Positions 27,541 to 37,403 of a stretch of 64,000 nucleotides of DNA are shown in pieces. The first letter of the stretch is position 1. Every line of letters begins with the position of its first letter. Below the pieces are notes generated by a model. It searched no databases, was not told the DNA's origin, and saw nothing but the letters and a program-made list of their open reading frames with translations. The position numbers and the translations under genes were made by a program. This DNA comes from Oscillospiraceae bacterium (GTDB taxonomy: Bacteria > Bacillota > Clostridia > Oscillospirales > Ruminococcaceae). The DNA is taken from assembly GCA_902779915.1 (NCBI GenBank), contig CACZDM010000005.1, forward strand, positions 1 to 64,000, in the 5' to 3' direction.

Positions 27541-28149
27541 TTACCCAAAAAATCCACCACGATGCTTGTTAATGAAGTTTCTATTAGATTCCACCAAAAA
27601 ATCATCATAATTTCCTGCATGGTAATAGTTGCCCCAACGCTGTTTTTTAAGTGGTGCGGGGAGTACACGAGGGTAGCCTGGATTTCGGGCTCCGAGATGG
27701 CCCTGACGACGTCTTCTTGTGCGTGACTCTAGGCTCGGTGTTGATGGGGATTGATAGTCTACATTGTTTTCCCATACTCCCCCCGCAACGCTGCTTAGTT
27801 CATTGCTTGACAAATTTTTGCTGGTTGGCTGCTGGCCTGATGGCTGATAGCCGGGAGCATAGACATACACTTTTTCGCGCCGCCCGTCTTTGCCTTTTCT
27901 TCTTAGGACAGTTTTTAATATGCGCATTTTTGGTGGAGAATCGTTTCCCCCCGAAACTTTGCTGAATTCACTTTCTGAAAAGGACTCTGTTGGATTGACC
28001 TCAAAAACGAGCTTTTCGCGGCATGTCACCTTATATGGCAGATCATCTCCAAATTTCTCCTTGATCGCTTGGTTTGCGTCTTGCAAAAGTTTCTGTCTGA
28101 ATCCCGGATCGGCCTCGGCCTTATTTAAATATTTTTGTAAATTTAGCAT
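27541..28149 (-). CDS. NHLP-leader (nitrile-hydratase-like) RiPP precursor-like protein with two Gly-Gly sites
   Basis: The product is about 202 residues. Residues 1-70 match the nitrile-hydratase-like leader peptide pattern: LQKYLNKAEADPGFRQKLL, then IKEKFGDDLPYKV, a strand segment, and the double-glycine end SESEFSKVSGG. A linker rich in Lys/Arg follows, then a second leader-like end SSNELSSVAGG, then a tail of about 85 residues rich in Arg, Gly, Tyr and Asn. Such leaders direct maturation and export of ribosomally made peptides. No modifying enzyme or peptidase-transporter is in the window, so a processed product is inferred. ATG 28149 lies after AAGGGAGTGTGT; a TTG at 28170 precedes that site. 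Confidence 0.75.
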   Translation of the reverse strand: MLNLQKYLNKAEADPGFRQKLLQDANQAIKEKFGDDLPYKVTCREKLVFEVNPTESFSESEFSKVSGGNDSPPKMRILKTVLRRKGKDGRREKVYVYAPGYQPSGQQPTSKNLSSNELSSVAGGVWENNVDYQSPSTPSLESRTRRRRQGHLGARNPGYPRVLPAPLKKQRWGNYYHAGNYDDFLVESNRNFINKHRGGFFG

Positions 28150-28217
28150 AGAAAAACACACTCCCTTCAAGTGATTTAAAAAATTTAAAATTCAGTGGAA
28201 CTCAATCCACTGTCATA

Positions 28218-28246
28218 ATATTAACATTTTTAGTGAATTTTGTCAA
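28218..28246 (-). promoter_or_regulatory. Promoter of the NHLP-leader gene
   Basis: On the minus strand, TTGACA (28246-28241), 17 bp, TAATAT (28223-28218), about 70 bp before the ATG at 28149. Confidence 0.55.
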
Positions 28247-28343
28247 TATAATTTTGATATTTTTGTAATAATTCACAAATATTTTCGTTATTCTGAGAAA
28301 TATATTTGCATTTTTGCTTTTTGGCGAGGTCTGAAGTTAAAGA

Positions 28344-28378
28344 AAGTTTAATATTACAATCAGTTATGAGACGGTGGA
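28344..28378 (-). repeat. Remnant of foldback element (copy 5)
   Basis: GTTTAATATTACAATCAG then TTATGAGACGGTGG matches the inner end of the A-arm in copy 2 read in reverse (GTTTAAATATTACAGTCGG, TTGTGAGACGGCGG). No terminal repeats flank it. It is in copy-3 orientation. The rest of 28250-28500 is A+T-rich with nothing else recognised. Confidence 0.5.
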
Positions 28379-28509
28379 GGACATAAAAATCACAGGGCAA
28401 ACTAACTATAATAAGGCTTGTTTTCTGGCGCTGTTATTTTTTGCTGTTGGATATATTGACTTTGTTGCAAACTCAAAACATTTTAGAAGAAATTCTATTA
28501 AATTTACAC

Positions 28510-28539
28510 TTGACATCCTGCCCTTTAAAATGGTATAAT
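28510..28539 (+). promoter_or_regulatory. Promoter of the str operon
   Basis: TTGACA (28510-28515), 18 bp, TATAAT (28534-28539) with extended TGG, about 89 bp before rpsL. Confidence 0.75.
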
Positions 28540-28627
28540 TATTTTGGTTTGTCGTCATGAACTTTTTTTATGATGACATCTAAAATTTGAGCGATTGCTC
28601 GTTTAAAATTAAGTGAGGAGGTGCCAT

Positions 28628-29047
28628 ATGCCAACTTTTAACCAGCTTGTTCGAAGGGGAAGAAAGGAAAAAACTTCAAAATCAAATGCCCCTGCTTTGG
28701 GAAAAAATTATAATTCAATGAAAAAAATATCAACAGACCATAATTCGCCTCAAAAGCGCGGCGTTTGCACTGCTGTTAGAACCATGACTCCAAAAAAACC
28801 AAATTCAGCTTTGAGAAAAGTTGCCAGAGTTCGGCTGTCTAACGGAATCGAAGTGACATCCTATATCCCCGGCGAAGGACACAATCTTCAAGAACACAGC
28901 GTTGTTTTAATTCGCGGTGGGCGTGTTAAGGACTTGCCCGGAACACGATACCACATTATACGCGGAACTTTAGATTCACAGGGTGTTTCCGACAGGAAAA
29001 AAGCTCGTTCAAAATATGGTTCGAAGCGTCCTAAGGCTGGAAAGTAA
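28628..29047 (+). CDS. rpsL: 30S ribosomal protein S12
   Basis: Decoding-centre protein of the small subunit. The product is 139 residues: [15 protein letters not shown] at the start, [27 protein letters not shown] with the lysines associated with streptomycin response, [13 protein letters not shown], and KYGSKRPK at the end. ATG 28628 follows GAGGAGGTG; the earlier in-frame GTG precedes that site. It starts the rpsL-rpsG-fusA-tuf operon. rpoB, rpoC and a ribosomal L7Ae-like gene are not immediately upstream, unlike many Firmicutes. Confidence 0.97.
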   Translation: MPTFNQLVRRGRKEKTSKSNAPALGKNYNSMKKISTDHNSPQKRGVCTAVRTMTPKKPNSALRKVARVRLSNGIEVTSYIPGEGHNLQEHSVVLIRGGRVKDLPGTRYHIIRGTLDSQGVSDRKKARSKYGSKRPKAGK

Positions 29048-29227
29048 GCTCATTTGAATTTAAACCTAGCATGTGGCCAGTTAAGTTTTTAATATTTTTT
29101 GTTGATTTGCGGCGCGAGTTTAGCTTTTTAACGAAATTTATGATTTTTTGCTTAGTTGGCGCTAACGGGGGGTTATTGCTTTCGAGTACCTGTGAATTCA
29201 TCATAAATTATGGAGGAGGGAAGAAAA

Positions 29228-29698
29228 GTGCCAAGAAGGGGAAAAATTGCAAAACGTGATGTTTTACCAGATCCGCTTTATAAATCTAAACTTGTGACGC
29301 GCCTGATAAACAGCATTATGCTGGATGGAAAAAAGGGGATTGCGCAAAGGATTGTTTATGGCGCATTTTCAATTGTTAAAGAAAAATTAGACAGGGATCC
29401 GCTTGAAGTTTTTCAAGAAGCTATGGAAAACATAATGCCAGTTTTGGAGGTTAAAGCTCGCCGTGTTGGCGGAGCGACATATCAAGTTCCAATCGAAGTT
29501 CGCGCAGATCGTCGTCAGACTCTTGGACTTCGTTGGCTGACGCTGTATTCGCGCAATCGTCATGAAAAAACAATGAGAGAGCGCTTGGCAGCGGAGATTA
29601 TGGATGCTGTCAATAATTCGGGCGGAGCGTGTAAAAAACGCGAAGACACTCACAAAATGGCAGAAGCAAACAAAGCATTTGCTCATTATCGCTGGTAG
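29228..29698 (+). CDS. rpsG: 30S ribosomal protein S7
   Basis: 16S rRNA head-domain assembly protein. The product is 156 residues, the standard length, starting [28 protein letters not shown] with [16 protein letters not shown] in the middle. The start is GTG 29228, placed after GGAGGAGGG; an in-frame ATG at 29210 overlaps that ribosome site. The 180-bp gap after rpsL holds no supported gene. Confidence 0.97.
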   Translation: MPRRGKIAKRDVLPDPLYKSKLVTRLINSIMLDGKKGIAQRIVYGAFSIVKEKLDRDPLEVFQEAMENIMPVLEVKARRVGGATYQVPIEVRADRRQTLGLRWLTLYSRNRHEKTMRERLAAEIMDAVNNSGGACKKREDTHKMAEANKAFAHYRW

Positions 29699-29824
29699 TT
29701 GGGCTTTTGCCAAGTTATGTCATATATTTATGACTATTTCGAATTTTTTTTAATTATTAAAGTAAATTAAGTTATATAAACATTAAAATATGGTTTAAAA
29801 CCCATTAATATTGAGGAGGAAGTT

Positions 29825-31945
29825 ATGCCAAGAGACGTATCGCTTGAAATGACCCGCAACATTGGTATAATGGCTCACATTGACGCTGGAAAAACAACAA
29901 CCACAGAGCGAATTCTTTATTATACGGGAATAAATCGAAAACTGGGCGAGACTCATGATGGAGCTGCGACCATGGACTGGATGGAGCAGGAGCAGGAGCG
30001 AGGAATAACAATAACATCCGCTGCGACAACCTGCTACTGGAGCCACACCGAGTTTTTAAATAATCCCGAGATGATGCGAAAACATCGCCATAGAATCAAC
30101 ATTATCGACACTCCAGGCCACGTCGACTTCACAGTTGAGGTTGAAAGGTCTCTGAGGGTTTTGGATGGCTCTGTGACTGTTTTTTGCGCTAAAGGAGGCG
30201 TTGAGCCACAATCTGAGACAGTTTGGCATCAAGCCGACAACTATGGTGTTCCAAGAATGGCCTATGTCAACAAGATGGACATCATGGGAGCAGATTTTTA
30301 CAATGTTGTTAAAATGATGGAGGATCGCCTGAATTGTAATGCGATTCCAATCCAGCTTCCGATCGGGGCTGAAGACACTTTTGTTGGAATTGTTGACCTT
30401 GTCAAAATGCAAGCAATCATTTATGAAGATGACCTTGGAAAGGTTATGGATTCAACAGATATTCCGGAGGATTTGAAGGAAAAAGCCGACGAATATCGAA
30501 CAAAACTTTTGGAAGCGGTTTCTGAGGTTGACGAAGAGATAATGATGAAATATCTCGAGGGCGAGGAAATTAGCGCTGATGAGATAAAAAAAGCTCTGAG
30601 AAAAGGGACAATTTCAAACCAAATCGTTCCCGTGACATGCGGAACATCATACAGAAACAAGGGGGTTCAGCCGCTTCTTGACGCAATTGTTGACTATATG
30701 CCATCTCCAACAGACATTCCGCCAATTAAAGGTAAAAACCCCGAAACAGACGAGGAAGAAGAGAGACCTGCTTCAGATTCTGAGCCATTTTCGGCGCTGG
30801 CTTTTAAAATCGCAACAGACCCATTTGTTGGAAAGCTTTGCTTTTTTAGGGTGTATTCGGGGCATATTGAAGCGGGAACGAATGTCTATAATTCCGTTAA
30901 AGACAGCAACGAACGCATAGGGCGCATACTTCAGATGCATTCCAACAACCGAACAGACATCGACGCTGTTTATGCTGGAGACATTGCTGCAGCAGTTGGC
31001 CTGAAAAACACCGTCACCGGCGACACTCTTTGCGATTCGCAACATCCAATAATTCTCGAGTCTATGGAATTTCCAGAGCCGGTTATTAGCCTTGCTATTG
31101 AGCCAAAAACCAAAGCAGGCTCGGAAAAAATGGGAATTGCGCTTGGAAAGCTTGCTGAAGAAGACCCAACCTTTAGAACATATACAAACGAGGAAACAGG
31201 CCAAACGATAATCGCTGGGATGGGCGAGCTTCATTTGGAAATTATTGTTGACAGGTTGCTTCGGGAATTTAAAGTTGAAGCAAACGTTGGAGCGCCCCAA
31301 GTTTCATATAAAGAAACAATCAAAGGCGCCGTCGACATAGACCACAAATACGCGCGTCAGTCTGGCGGAAAAGGTCAATATGGCCATGTTAAAATTCACG
31401 TTGAGCCAAATGAATCTGGAAAAGGATATGAATTTATAAACAAAATCGTTGGAGGAGCGATTCCAAAAGAATATATTCCTGCTGTTGATTCGGGAATTCA
31501 AGGCGCTATGCAGGCTGGAATTTTGGCTGGATATCAGGTTGTTGACGTCAAAGTGACGCTATATGACGGATCATATCACGAGGTGGACTCTTCTGAAATG
31601 GCCTTTAAAATCGCGGGTTCTCAAGCTTTCAAAGAGGCCATGAGAAAAGCAAATCCAATAATTTTGGAGCCAATAATGAAGGTTGTTGTTGTTGTTCCGG
31701 AAGAATATATGGGAGATGTTATAGGCGATTTGAATTCAAGACGTGGTCAGGTTGAGGGAATGGATCCGAGAAATGGAGTTCAAGAAATTCGAGCAAGCGT
31801 TCCTTTGTCTGAGATGTTTGGATATTCAAATGATTTGCGCTCCAGGACTCAGGGAAGAGGCCAATATTCCATGGAACCAAGCCACTATATTGAAGTTCCA
31901 AAGTCTATTTCTGAGCAGATTATGTCTGCGCGCGCAAAAAAATAA
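29825..31945 (+). CDS. fusA: Translation elongation factor G
   Basis: GTPase that moves tRNAs and mRNA through the ribosome. The 706-residue product has G1 [15 protein letters not shown] near residue 17, [12 protein letters not shown]3 DTPGHVDF, G4 NKMD, and in the C-terminal domains GMGELHLEI and [12 protein letters not shown]. It has the family end block [15 protein letters not shown] 29825 follows GAGGAGGAAG. It is third in the str operon. Confidence 0.98.
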   Translation: MPRDVSLEMTRNIGIMAHIDAGKTTTTERILYYTGINRKLGETHDGAATMDWMEQEQERGITITSAATTCYWSHTEFLNNPEMMRKHRHRINIIDTPGHVDFTVEVERSLRVLDGSVTVFCAKGGVEPQSETVWHQADNYGVPRMAYVNKMDIMGADFYNVVKMMEDRLNCNAIPIQLPIGAEDTFVGIVDLVKMQAIIYEDDLGKVMDSTDIPEDLKEKADEYRTKLLEAVSEVDEEIMMKYLEGEEISADEIKKALRKGTISNQIVPVTCGTSYRNKGVQPLLDAIVDYMPSPTDIPPIKGKNPETDEEEERPASDSEPFSALAFKIATDPFVGKLCFFRVYSGHIEAGTNVYNSVKDSNERIGRILQMHSNNRTDIDAVYAGDIAAAVGLKNTVTGDTLCDSQHPIILESMEFPEPVISLAIEPKTKAGSEKMGIALGKLAEEDPTFRTYTNEETGQTIIAGMGELHLEIIVDRLLREFKVEANVGAPQVSYKETIKGAVDIDHKYARQSGGKGQYGHVKIHVEPNESGKGYEFINKIVGGAIPKEYIPAVDSGIQGAMQAGILAGYQVVDVKVTLYDGSYHEVDSSEMAFKIAGSQAFKEAMRKANPIILEPIMKVVVVVPEEYMGDVIGDLNSRRGQVEGMDPRNGVQEIRASVPLSEMFGYSNDLRSRTQGRGQYSMEPSHYIEVPKSISEQIMSARAKK

Positions 31946-32030
31946 TTTTTATTGAAAAACGCTTGATTAATTTTTATTATGTGCTAAAATTAAATTCAGT
32001 ATTTGAATTAACTTTGAGGAGGAGTAAATA

Positions 32031-33230
32031 ATGGCAAAAGCAAAATTTGAAAGAAATAAGCCGCATATTAACATCGGAACCATTGGTCACGTTGACCACG
32101 GAAAAACAACTTTGACTGCGGCCATAACTAAAACCTTGGGAATGAAGGGTCAGGCCGACTTTGTTGACTATGCAAATATCGATAAAGCCCCGGAAGAGCG
32201 TGAACGCGGAATAACCATCAACACTGCTCACGTTGAGTATCAAACCGATAAGCGTCACTATGCGCATGTTGACTGCCCTGGTCACGCGGATTATGTTAAA
32301 AACATGATAACGGGTGCTGCTCAGATGGACGGAGCGATACTTGTTGTTTCGGCGGCGGACGGTCCAATGCCCCAGACACGTGAACACATTTTGCTCGCGC
32401 GTCAGGTTGGCGTTCCATATATCGTCGTTTTCATGAACAAGGTTGACCAGGTTGACGACGAAGAGTTTTTGGAATTGGTTGAAATGGAAATTCGTGATTT
32501 GCTTTCTGAATATGATTTCCCAGGCGACGACGTTCCAATAATTAAAGGCTCGGCTTTGAAAGTTTTGGAGGCTCCAAATGACCTAAACGACCCAGCATAT
32601 GCCCCAATTATTGAGCTTATGGATGCTGTTGATGAATATATCCCGACGCCTGAAAGAAAATCAGATCAGCCGTTCTTGATGCCTGTTGAAGACGTTATGA
32701 CAATTTCTGGACGTGGAACAGTTGCGACGGGACGTGTTGAAAGAGGAAAACTGAAAATTTCGGATGAAGTTGAGATCATTGGATTGACAGAGGACCGCGC
32801 AAAAACTGTTATAACCGGAATTGAAATGTTCCGCAAAACCCTGGACTATGCGGAAGCTGGAGACAACATAGGGGCTTTGCTGCGTGGAGTTGCTCGCGAA
32901 GACATCAAGCGCGGCCAGGTTCTATGCGCTCCAGGAACGATTCATCCACACACCAAATTCCGTGGCTCGGTTTATGTTTTAAAGAAGGATGAAGGCGGCC
33001 GCCACACTCCTTTCTTCAACAACTATCGTCCGCAGTTTTACTTCAGAACAACAGACGTCACAGGCGTTGTCCATCTCCCCGAAGGAACAGAGATGTGTAT
33101 GCCTGGAGACAATGTTGAGATGGATGTTGAACTAATAACTCCAATTGCAATAGAAAACGGCCTGCGTTTTGCTATTCGTGAAGGTGGCAGGACGGTTGGC
33201 TCCGGCGTCGTCACTGAAATTAATGAGTAA
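32031..33230 (+). CDS. tuf: Translation elongation factor Tu
   Basis: GTPase delivering aminoacyl-tRNA to the ribosome. The 399-residue product has [15 protein letters not shown] near residue 19, [45 protein letters not shown], and domain 2/3 blocks [13 protein letters not shown] and [22 protein letters not shown] follows GAGGAGGAG. It closes the str operon before a terminator. Only one tuf copy is in view. Confidence 0.98.
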   Translation: MAKAKFERNKPHINIGTIGHVDHGKTTLTAAITKTLGMKGQADFVDYANIDKAPEERERGITINTAHVEYQTDKRHYAHVDCPGHADYVKNMITGAAQMDGAILVVSAADGPMPQTREHILLARQVGVPYIVVFMNKVDQVDDEEFLELVEMEIRDLLSEYDFPGDDVPIIKGSALKVLEAPNDLNDPAYAPIIELMDAVDEYIPTPERKSDQPFLMPVEDVMTISGRGTVATGRVERGKLKISDEVEIIGLTEDRAKTVITGIEMFRKTLDYAEAGDNIGALLRGVAREDIKRGQVLCAPGTIHPHTKFRGSVYVLKKDEGGRHTPFFNNYRPQFYFRTTDVTGVVHLPEGTEMCMPGDNVEMDVELITPIAIENGLRFAIREGGRTVGSGVVTEINE

Positions 33231-33248
33231 AGCATAAATTTTATTTTG

Positions 33249-33299
33249 CAACACAAAAAGCTGATGGTCGGCGTGGCTGTCGGCTTTTGTTGCTTTTTT
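33249..33299 (+). terminator. Terminator after tuf
   Basis: An imperfect stem in which CAACACAAAAAGC pairs with GGCTTTTGTTG around a loop containing a second GTC...GGC pairing, followed by CTTTTTT. Confidence 0.65.
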
Positions 33300-33360
33300 G
33301 CTTAAATTTTAGTATAATTAGAAATGGTTTATATGTTATTTTGAAATGGAGCGATATATA

Positions 33361-34485
33361 TTGCGCATATTACATACATCTGACTGGCATATTGGAAGAT
33401 TTTTGAATAAATATAGTTTAATTGAAGATCAATCATATTTTTTAGATTGGCTTGCTTTGGTTTTAAAAAGTGAAAAAATAGACCTGCTGCTTGTCGCGGG
33501 AGACATCTATAACAGCGCAATTCCCTCGGCTGAAGCGGTTGCTTTGCTTGATGAATTTTTGACAAAAGTGATCCTGGATCTGAAAATACCAACCTTAATC
33601 ATATCAGGTAATCATGACTCTCCGAAAAAATTAAGCTTCTCTTCAAAAATATTAGAACATTCTGGGCTCGTGATTTGCGGAGGAGTCAGCGGAATAACGC
33701 ATTTTAAACTAAACTTCGATTCCAGATCAATCGGATTTGTCCTTGTTCCATACATAGACCCCGCTATGGTTAAAGAATATTTTGGCGTTGAAAAAATTTC
33801 GAGTTTTGACGCGGCGCTTGAATTGGTTGCTCAAAAGAAAATATATGATAAAATTTGCTGCGATATAAACGTATTGTGTACACATGGAACGTATATGGAT
33901 TTTGGAGCGTCAGACCTTGAATTTTGCGACTCGGAAATTTCAATCGGCGGAAGCGACATCATCAATTTGCAAAAGTTTAAAAAGTTCGATTATATCGCGC
34001 TTGGTCATTTGCACGGTCCGCAAAAAGCAGGAAAACATGGCCGCTATTCTGGCTCGCCTTTGAAATATTCTGTTAGCGAAGCAAACCACAAAAAGCAGGT
34101 TTTAATTGTTGACATAGATACTGCAAAAAATATTAAAATTGAAAAAATATTTGTTGAGCCGATGAGGGATTTGAGAATAATTAGAGGAAAATTTGAGGAT
34201 ATTATGAAAACAAAAACTAATGACTATGTTTCAATTCAGCTAACAGACGAACAGTTTATTATAGATCCACATTCTAGAATAAAACAAAATTGTCCGAATA
34301 TTTTAGACTTGAGTTATGTAAATATAAAATTAGAAAGTGTCCAAACTGCTCAAATTGTGATAAAAAAGTCTCCAAACGAATTGTTCTCGGAATTTTATCA
34401 GCATATCGTTGGAAAAGAAATGAATGTTTTTGAAAAGCAATTTTTTGAAAACATCCTGGAGGAGCTTAAAAATGAAACCGCTTAA
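33361..34485 (+). CDS. sbcD: DNA repair exonuclease subunit SbcD
   Basis: Mn-dependent nuclease half of the SbcCD (Mre11-Rad50) complex, which opens hairpins and protein-blocked ends. The product is 374 residues with the phosphoesterase motifs MRILHTSDWHIG (residues 1-12), AGDIYN near 45, SGNHDS near 82 and ALGHLHG near 216. The start is TTG 33361, 10 bp after GGAG; ATG 33346 overlaps that ribosome site. Its stop overlaps the sbcC start by 14 bp. Hairpin-cleaving activity is relevant to the palindromic elements here, though any link is speculation. Confidence 0.95.
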   Translation: MRILHTSDWHIGRFLNKYSLIEDQSYFLDWLALVLKSEKIDLLLVAGDIYNSAIPSAEAVALLDEFLTKVILDLKIPTLIISGNHDSPKKLSFSSKILEHSGLVICGGVSGITHFKLNFDSRSIGFVLVPYIDPAMVKEYFGVEKISSFDAALELVAQKKIYDKICCDINVLCTHGTYMDFGASDLEFCDSEISIGGSDIINLQKFKKFDYIALGHLHGPQKAGKHGRYSGSPLKYSVSEANHKKQVLIVDIDTAKNIKIEKIFVEPMRDLRIIRGKFEDIMKTKTNDYVSIQLTDEQFIIDPHSRIKQNCPNILDLSYVNIKLESVQTAQIVIKKSPNELFSEFYQHIVGKEMNVFEKQFFENILEELKNETA

Positions 34486-37402
34486 ACTCAAAATGTCCGC
34501 CTTTGGGCCATACGCAAAAACCGAAGAGATAGATTTTAATTTGTTCAAAAATGACAGCTTGTTTTTGATTTCCGGCGACACGGGGTCTGGAAAAACAACG
34601 ATTTTTGACGCTATTTGCTTTGCCCTGTATGGCAGCGTCAGCGGACAAAGAAAAGAAGCCAGGAGCGTGAAAAGTGATTTTTCTGATGAAAAAAGTTTGT
34701 GCTATGTTGAATTGGAATTTGAGTCCGGGGGCAAAAAATATGGAATCTATCGGGCTCCAGATCAAATAGTCAAAAAATCTCGAGGCGAAGGATTCAAGCA
34801 GCAAAAGCATCAAGCGGAATTAAGATTGCCGGATGGAAAAATAGAAAATAATATAAAAAAAATAACTTGTTTAATAAATGATCAAATAATTGGAATAGAT
34901 AGGACTAATTTCAACAAACTTGTCATGTTGCCGCAAGGCCAATTCCAAAAGTTGTTGACTGAAAAAGGTGAGGAACAATCCAAAACCTTTAGAAAACTTT
35001 TTGGGACTCAAATATATGAAACAATATCAAATAAAATTTTTGAACACAAGCAAAAAATATTAAAACGATATGAAGAATTTCACAAAAATACAGTCGAAAA
35101 AATTAGAAATATTATAATAAATAATGATAAATTCGAAAAATCAATAAATAATGGAGATTTTAAGATATGCGATGTTATTGATCTGCTGGCAAAGCAAATT
35201 TTAGATGACGAGTCAGAATTAAACGACTTAACAGCAAAATTAAAAGACATAGACATAAATTTGCAAAATATTGAAGCAAAAATTCAAATGGCGGTTCGAG
35301 CGGAAAAAAAGCAAATTGAAAAGAAAAAATTGGAAGAATATATTGGTAAATTAATGTTAAATAAATTAAATAAAGAAGAAATTGATGAAAAAAATCAAAT
35401 TATTAGAAAAATTGAGAAAGCAGAATCAATATATTCGGTATATCAAAATTTAAGCGATGACTTGATAAATAAAAGAAATAGCATTGAAAATTTAGAGAAA
35501 AAAATTGAAAATCAAAATAAAAGTCTAGATATTGCCAAAAAAAATATTGAAAGCATTAAAAGTTTACAAAAACAAATAAAAAAGATTGATCTTGAACATA
35601 TTAAACTTTTAGAAATTAGGAATATTTTTGAATTGATTAGAAAAATTGACTCTGAAACAAAAAAAATAGAATCCAAGTTAAAAAAAGCAAATGAAGAGCT
35701 TGAGATTTTAGAGGCTAAAGACAAACTTTTAGTTTTAAAAAATGAAGCTCTGGCTGAAAAAAATCAAATTGAAAATTTAAAAAAATTGCGAAACCTATTA
35801 AATGACCGTTCAATTTGTGAAAAAAAAATTAGGCAATGTGAAACAAAATATTTGGAAGGATGTCGAAAATTTTATGAACAGCAGGCATATATTTTGTCGC
35901 AAACTTTAAAAAGCGGCAAACCCTGCCCTGTGTGTGGATCACTTAATCATCCGAAAAAACCTGGTCAGCAAGAAAAAAATTTAGTAAATCAAGATATGAT
36001 TGAAAAACTGCGGGAAACAGTTGACGATAACAAAAATAAATTAATAAAAATCAACGGCGAGATAAATATATTAATTTCATCAACAAAAGATATTGATAGC
36101 GTTGAAAATTTAACATGTTTAAATGATTTTATAAAATCTCATGAGAAAAATTTAAAAAAAATTCGCCAAGAATTAAAAACAAAAATTCCTAAATTCCTCT
36201 GGAAAATCGAGGTTGATGAGAAAATAGATTATGGTGATAATATATCAAGGGTCCAAACCGAAAAAACAACTCTTGTCGCAAATTATGATCAATTAATTAA
36301 ACAAAAATTGAATTATGTAAAAAAAATACCTGATGAGTTTGAAAACATAGAATCACTTAATAAATATGACGCAAAAATTTTAAACGATAAGGATTTGCTA
36401 AACCAAAAAATCGAAGAAATTAAAGATCAAAAATCCATCCAAGAAAACAAGCTCAATGGCTTGCTGGGCGAGCTAAAGTCTGCTAAATCAAATTTTTTAG
36501 AAATTCAAAATAAAGCCTCAAATTCAAAAAAAGATTTGGATGAAAAATTAAAAAGCGCCGGCCTTTCTATGAAAAATTTTCTTAAATTGTTGCTGGAAAT
36601 TGAAGATATTAAAAAAGAGGTGGCTAGGGGTGAAAAAATTTTAAAGGAAATTGAAATAAAAACAACAGAATTGAAAATATTAGAAAAAGATTTAAAAACA
36701 TCAAAACCAGAACTAATTGAAAATGCAAAAAAAATAAAATCACAAATGCAGCTTCAGAAGCAAAAATTTCATACTCAAGAGAAAAATTTTATAAATAGGC
36801 TGGTAATAAATAAAAACTGTTTGAGCGAGCTAAATAAAAATTATGATGAAATTCAAAAATTAGAGCAGCAATATAAAATCGCAAAAATCATGAGCGAAGT
36901 CGCAAAAGGCGGAAGGAAAAGAATTGGATTTGAAAAGTATGTCCTGTCGGCGTGCGTCAATGAAGTTTTAACATTCGCAAATATATGGCTTTGTAAAATA
37001 ACTTCGGGCAGGTATAGTTTTTCCAAAATAAATCAAATAAATTCGCAGGATTTGGATTTAAACATATTCGACACATTTAGCGGAAAAGTCCGAAACGTCG
37101 CAACGCTTTCAGGAGGAGAGACATTTGCGGCTTCCCTATCGCTTTCTTTAGGGCTTTGTGATGTCATTTCCAACCGGTCTGGCGGGATTGAATTGGGAAC
37201 CATGCTGATTGACGAAGGCTTTGGAACTTTAGACTCTGAGTATTTAAACAGCGTCATCCAGTCTCTATCCACATTGCAAAAATCAGGGAGAATTATTGGA
37301 CTAATATCACATATTCCTGAATTAAAGGGACAAATTCGATCTCAAATTCAAATAACTCAAAACAATTCCTGCGGCGGCAGCAAAATAACAGTTGTGCACT
37401 AG
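34472..37402 (+). CDS. sbcC: DNA repair exonuclease ATPase subunit SbcC
   Basis: Rad50-like SMC ATPase partner of SbcD. The 976-residue product has Walker A GDTGSGKTT near residue 35, the Q-loop MLPQGQFQKLL, two long Lys/Glu-rich coiled coils, and the zinc hook CPVCG near residue 485 where two molecules join. Near the end come the signature LSGGETFAASLSLSLG and Walker B MLIDEGFGTLDSE near 911. ATG 34472 follows CTGGAGGAG. The coiled-coil section is more A+T-rich than its neighbours, as is usual for this family. It ends 1 bp from the converging potD. Confidence 0.96.
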   Translation: MKPLKLKMSAFGPYAKTEEIDFNLFKNDSLFLISGDTGSGKTTIFDAICFALYGSVSGQRKEARSVKSDFSDEKSLCYVELEFESGGKKYGIYRAPDQIVKKSRGEGFKQQKHQAELRLPDGKIENNIKKITCLINDQIIGIDRTNFNKLVMLPQGQFQKLLTEKGEEQSKTFRKLFGTQIYETISNKIFEHKQKILKRYEEFHKNTVEKIRNIIINNDKFEKSINNGDFKICDVIDLLAKQILDDESELNDLTAKLKDIDINLQNIEAKIQMAVRAEKKQIEKKKLEEYIGKLMLNKLNKEEIDEKNQIIRKIEKAESIYSVYQNLSDDLINKRNSIENLEKKIENQNKSLDIAKKNIESIKSLQKQIKKIDLEHIKLLEIRNIFELIRKIDSETKKIESKLKKANEELEILEAKDKLLVLKNEALAEKNQIENLKKLRNLLNDRSICEKKIRQCETKYLEGCRKFYEQQAYILSQTLKSGKPCPVCGSLNHPKKPGQQEKNLVNQDMIEKLRETVDDNKNKLIKINGEINILISSTKDIDSVENLTCLNDFIKSHEKNLKKIRQELKTKIPKFLWKIEVDEKIDYGDNISRVQTEKTTLVANYDQLIKQKLNYVKKIPDEFENIESLNKYDAKILNDKDLLNQKIEEIKDQKSIQENKLNGLLGELKSAKSNFLEIQNKASNSKKDLDEKLKSAGLSMKNFLKLLLEIEDIKKEVARGEKILKEIEIKTTELKILEKDLKTSKPELIENAKKIKSQMQLQKQKFHTQEKNFINRLVINKNCLSELNKNYDEIQKLEQQYKIAKIMSEVAKGGRKRIGFEKYVLSACVNEVLTFANIWLCKITSGRYSFSKINQINSQDLDLNIFDTFSGKVRNVATLSGGETFAASLSLSLGLCDVISNRSGGIELGTMLIDEGFGTLDSEYLNSVIQSLSTLQKSGRIIGLISHIPELKGQIRSQIQITQNNSCGGSKITVVH

Positions 37403-37403
37403 G

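Noticed and set aside
29071..29259. 62-codon frame between rpsL and rpsG
   Set aside because: It has no ribosome site, overlaps the rpsG start in another frame, and shows no recognisable features.
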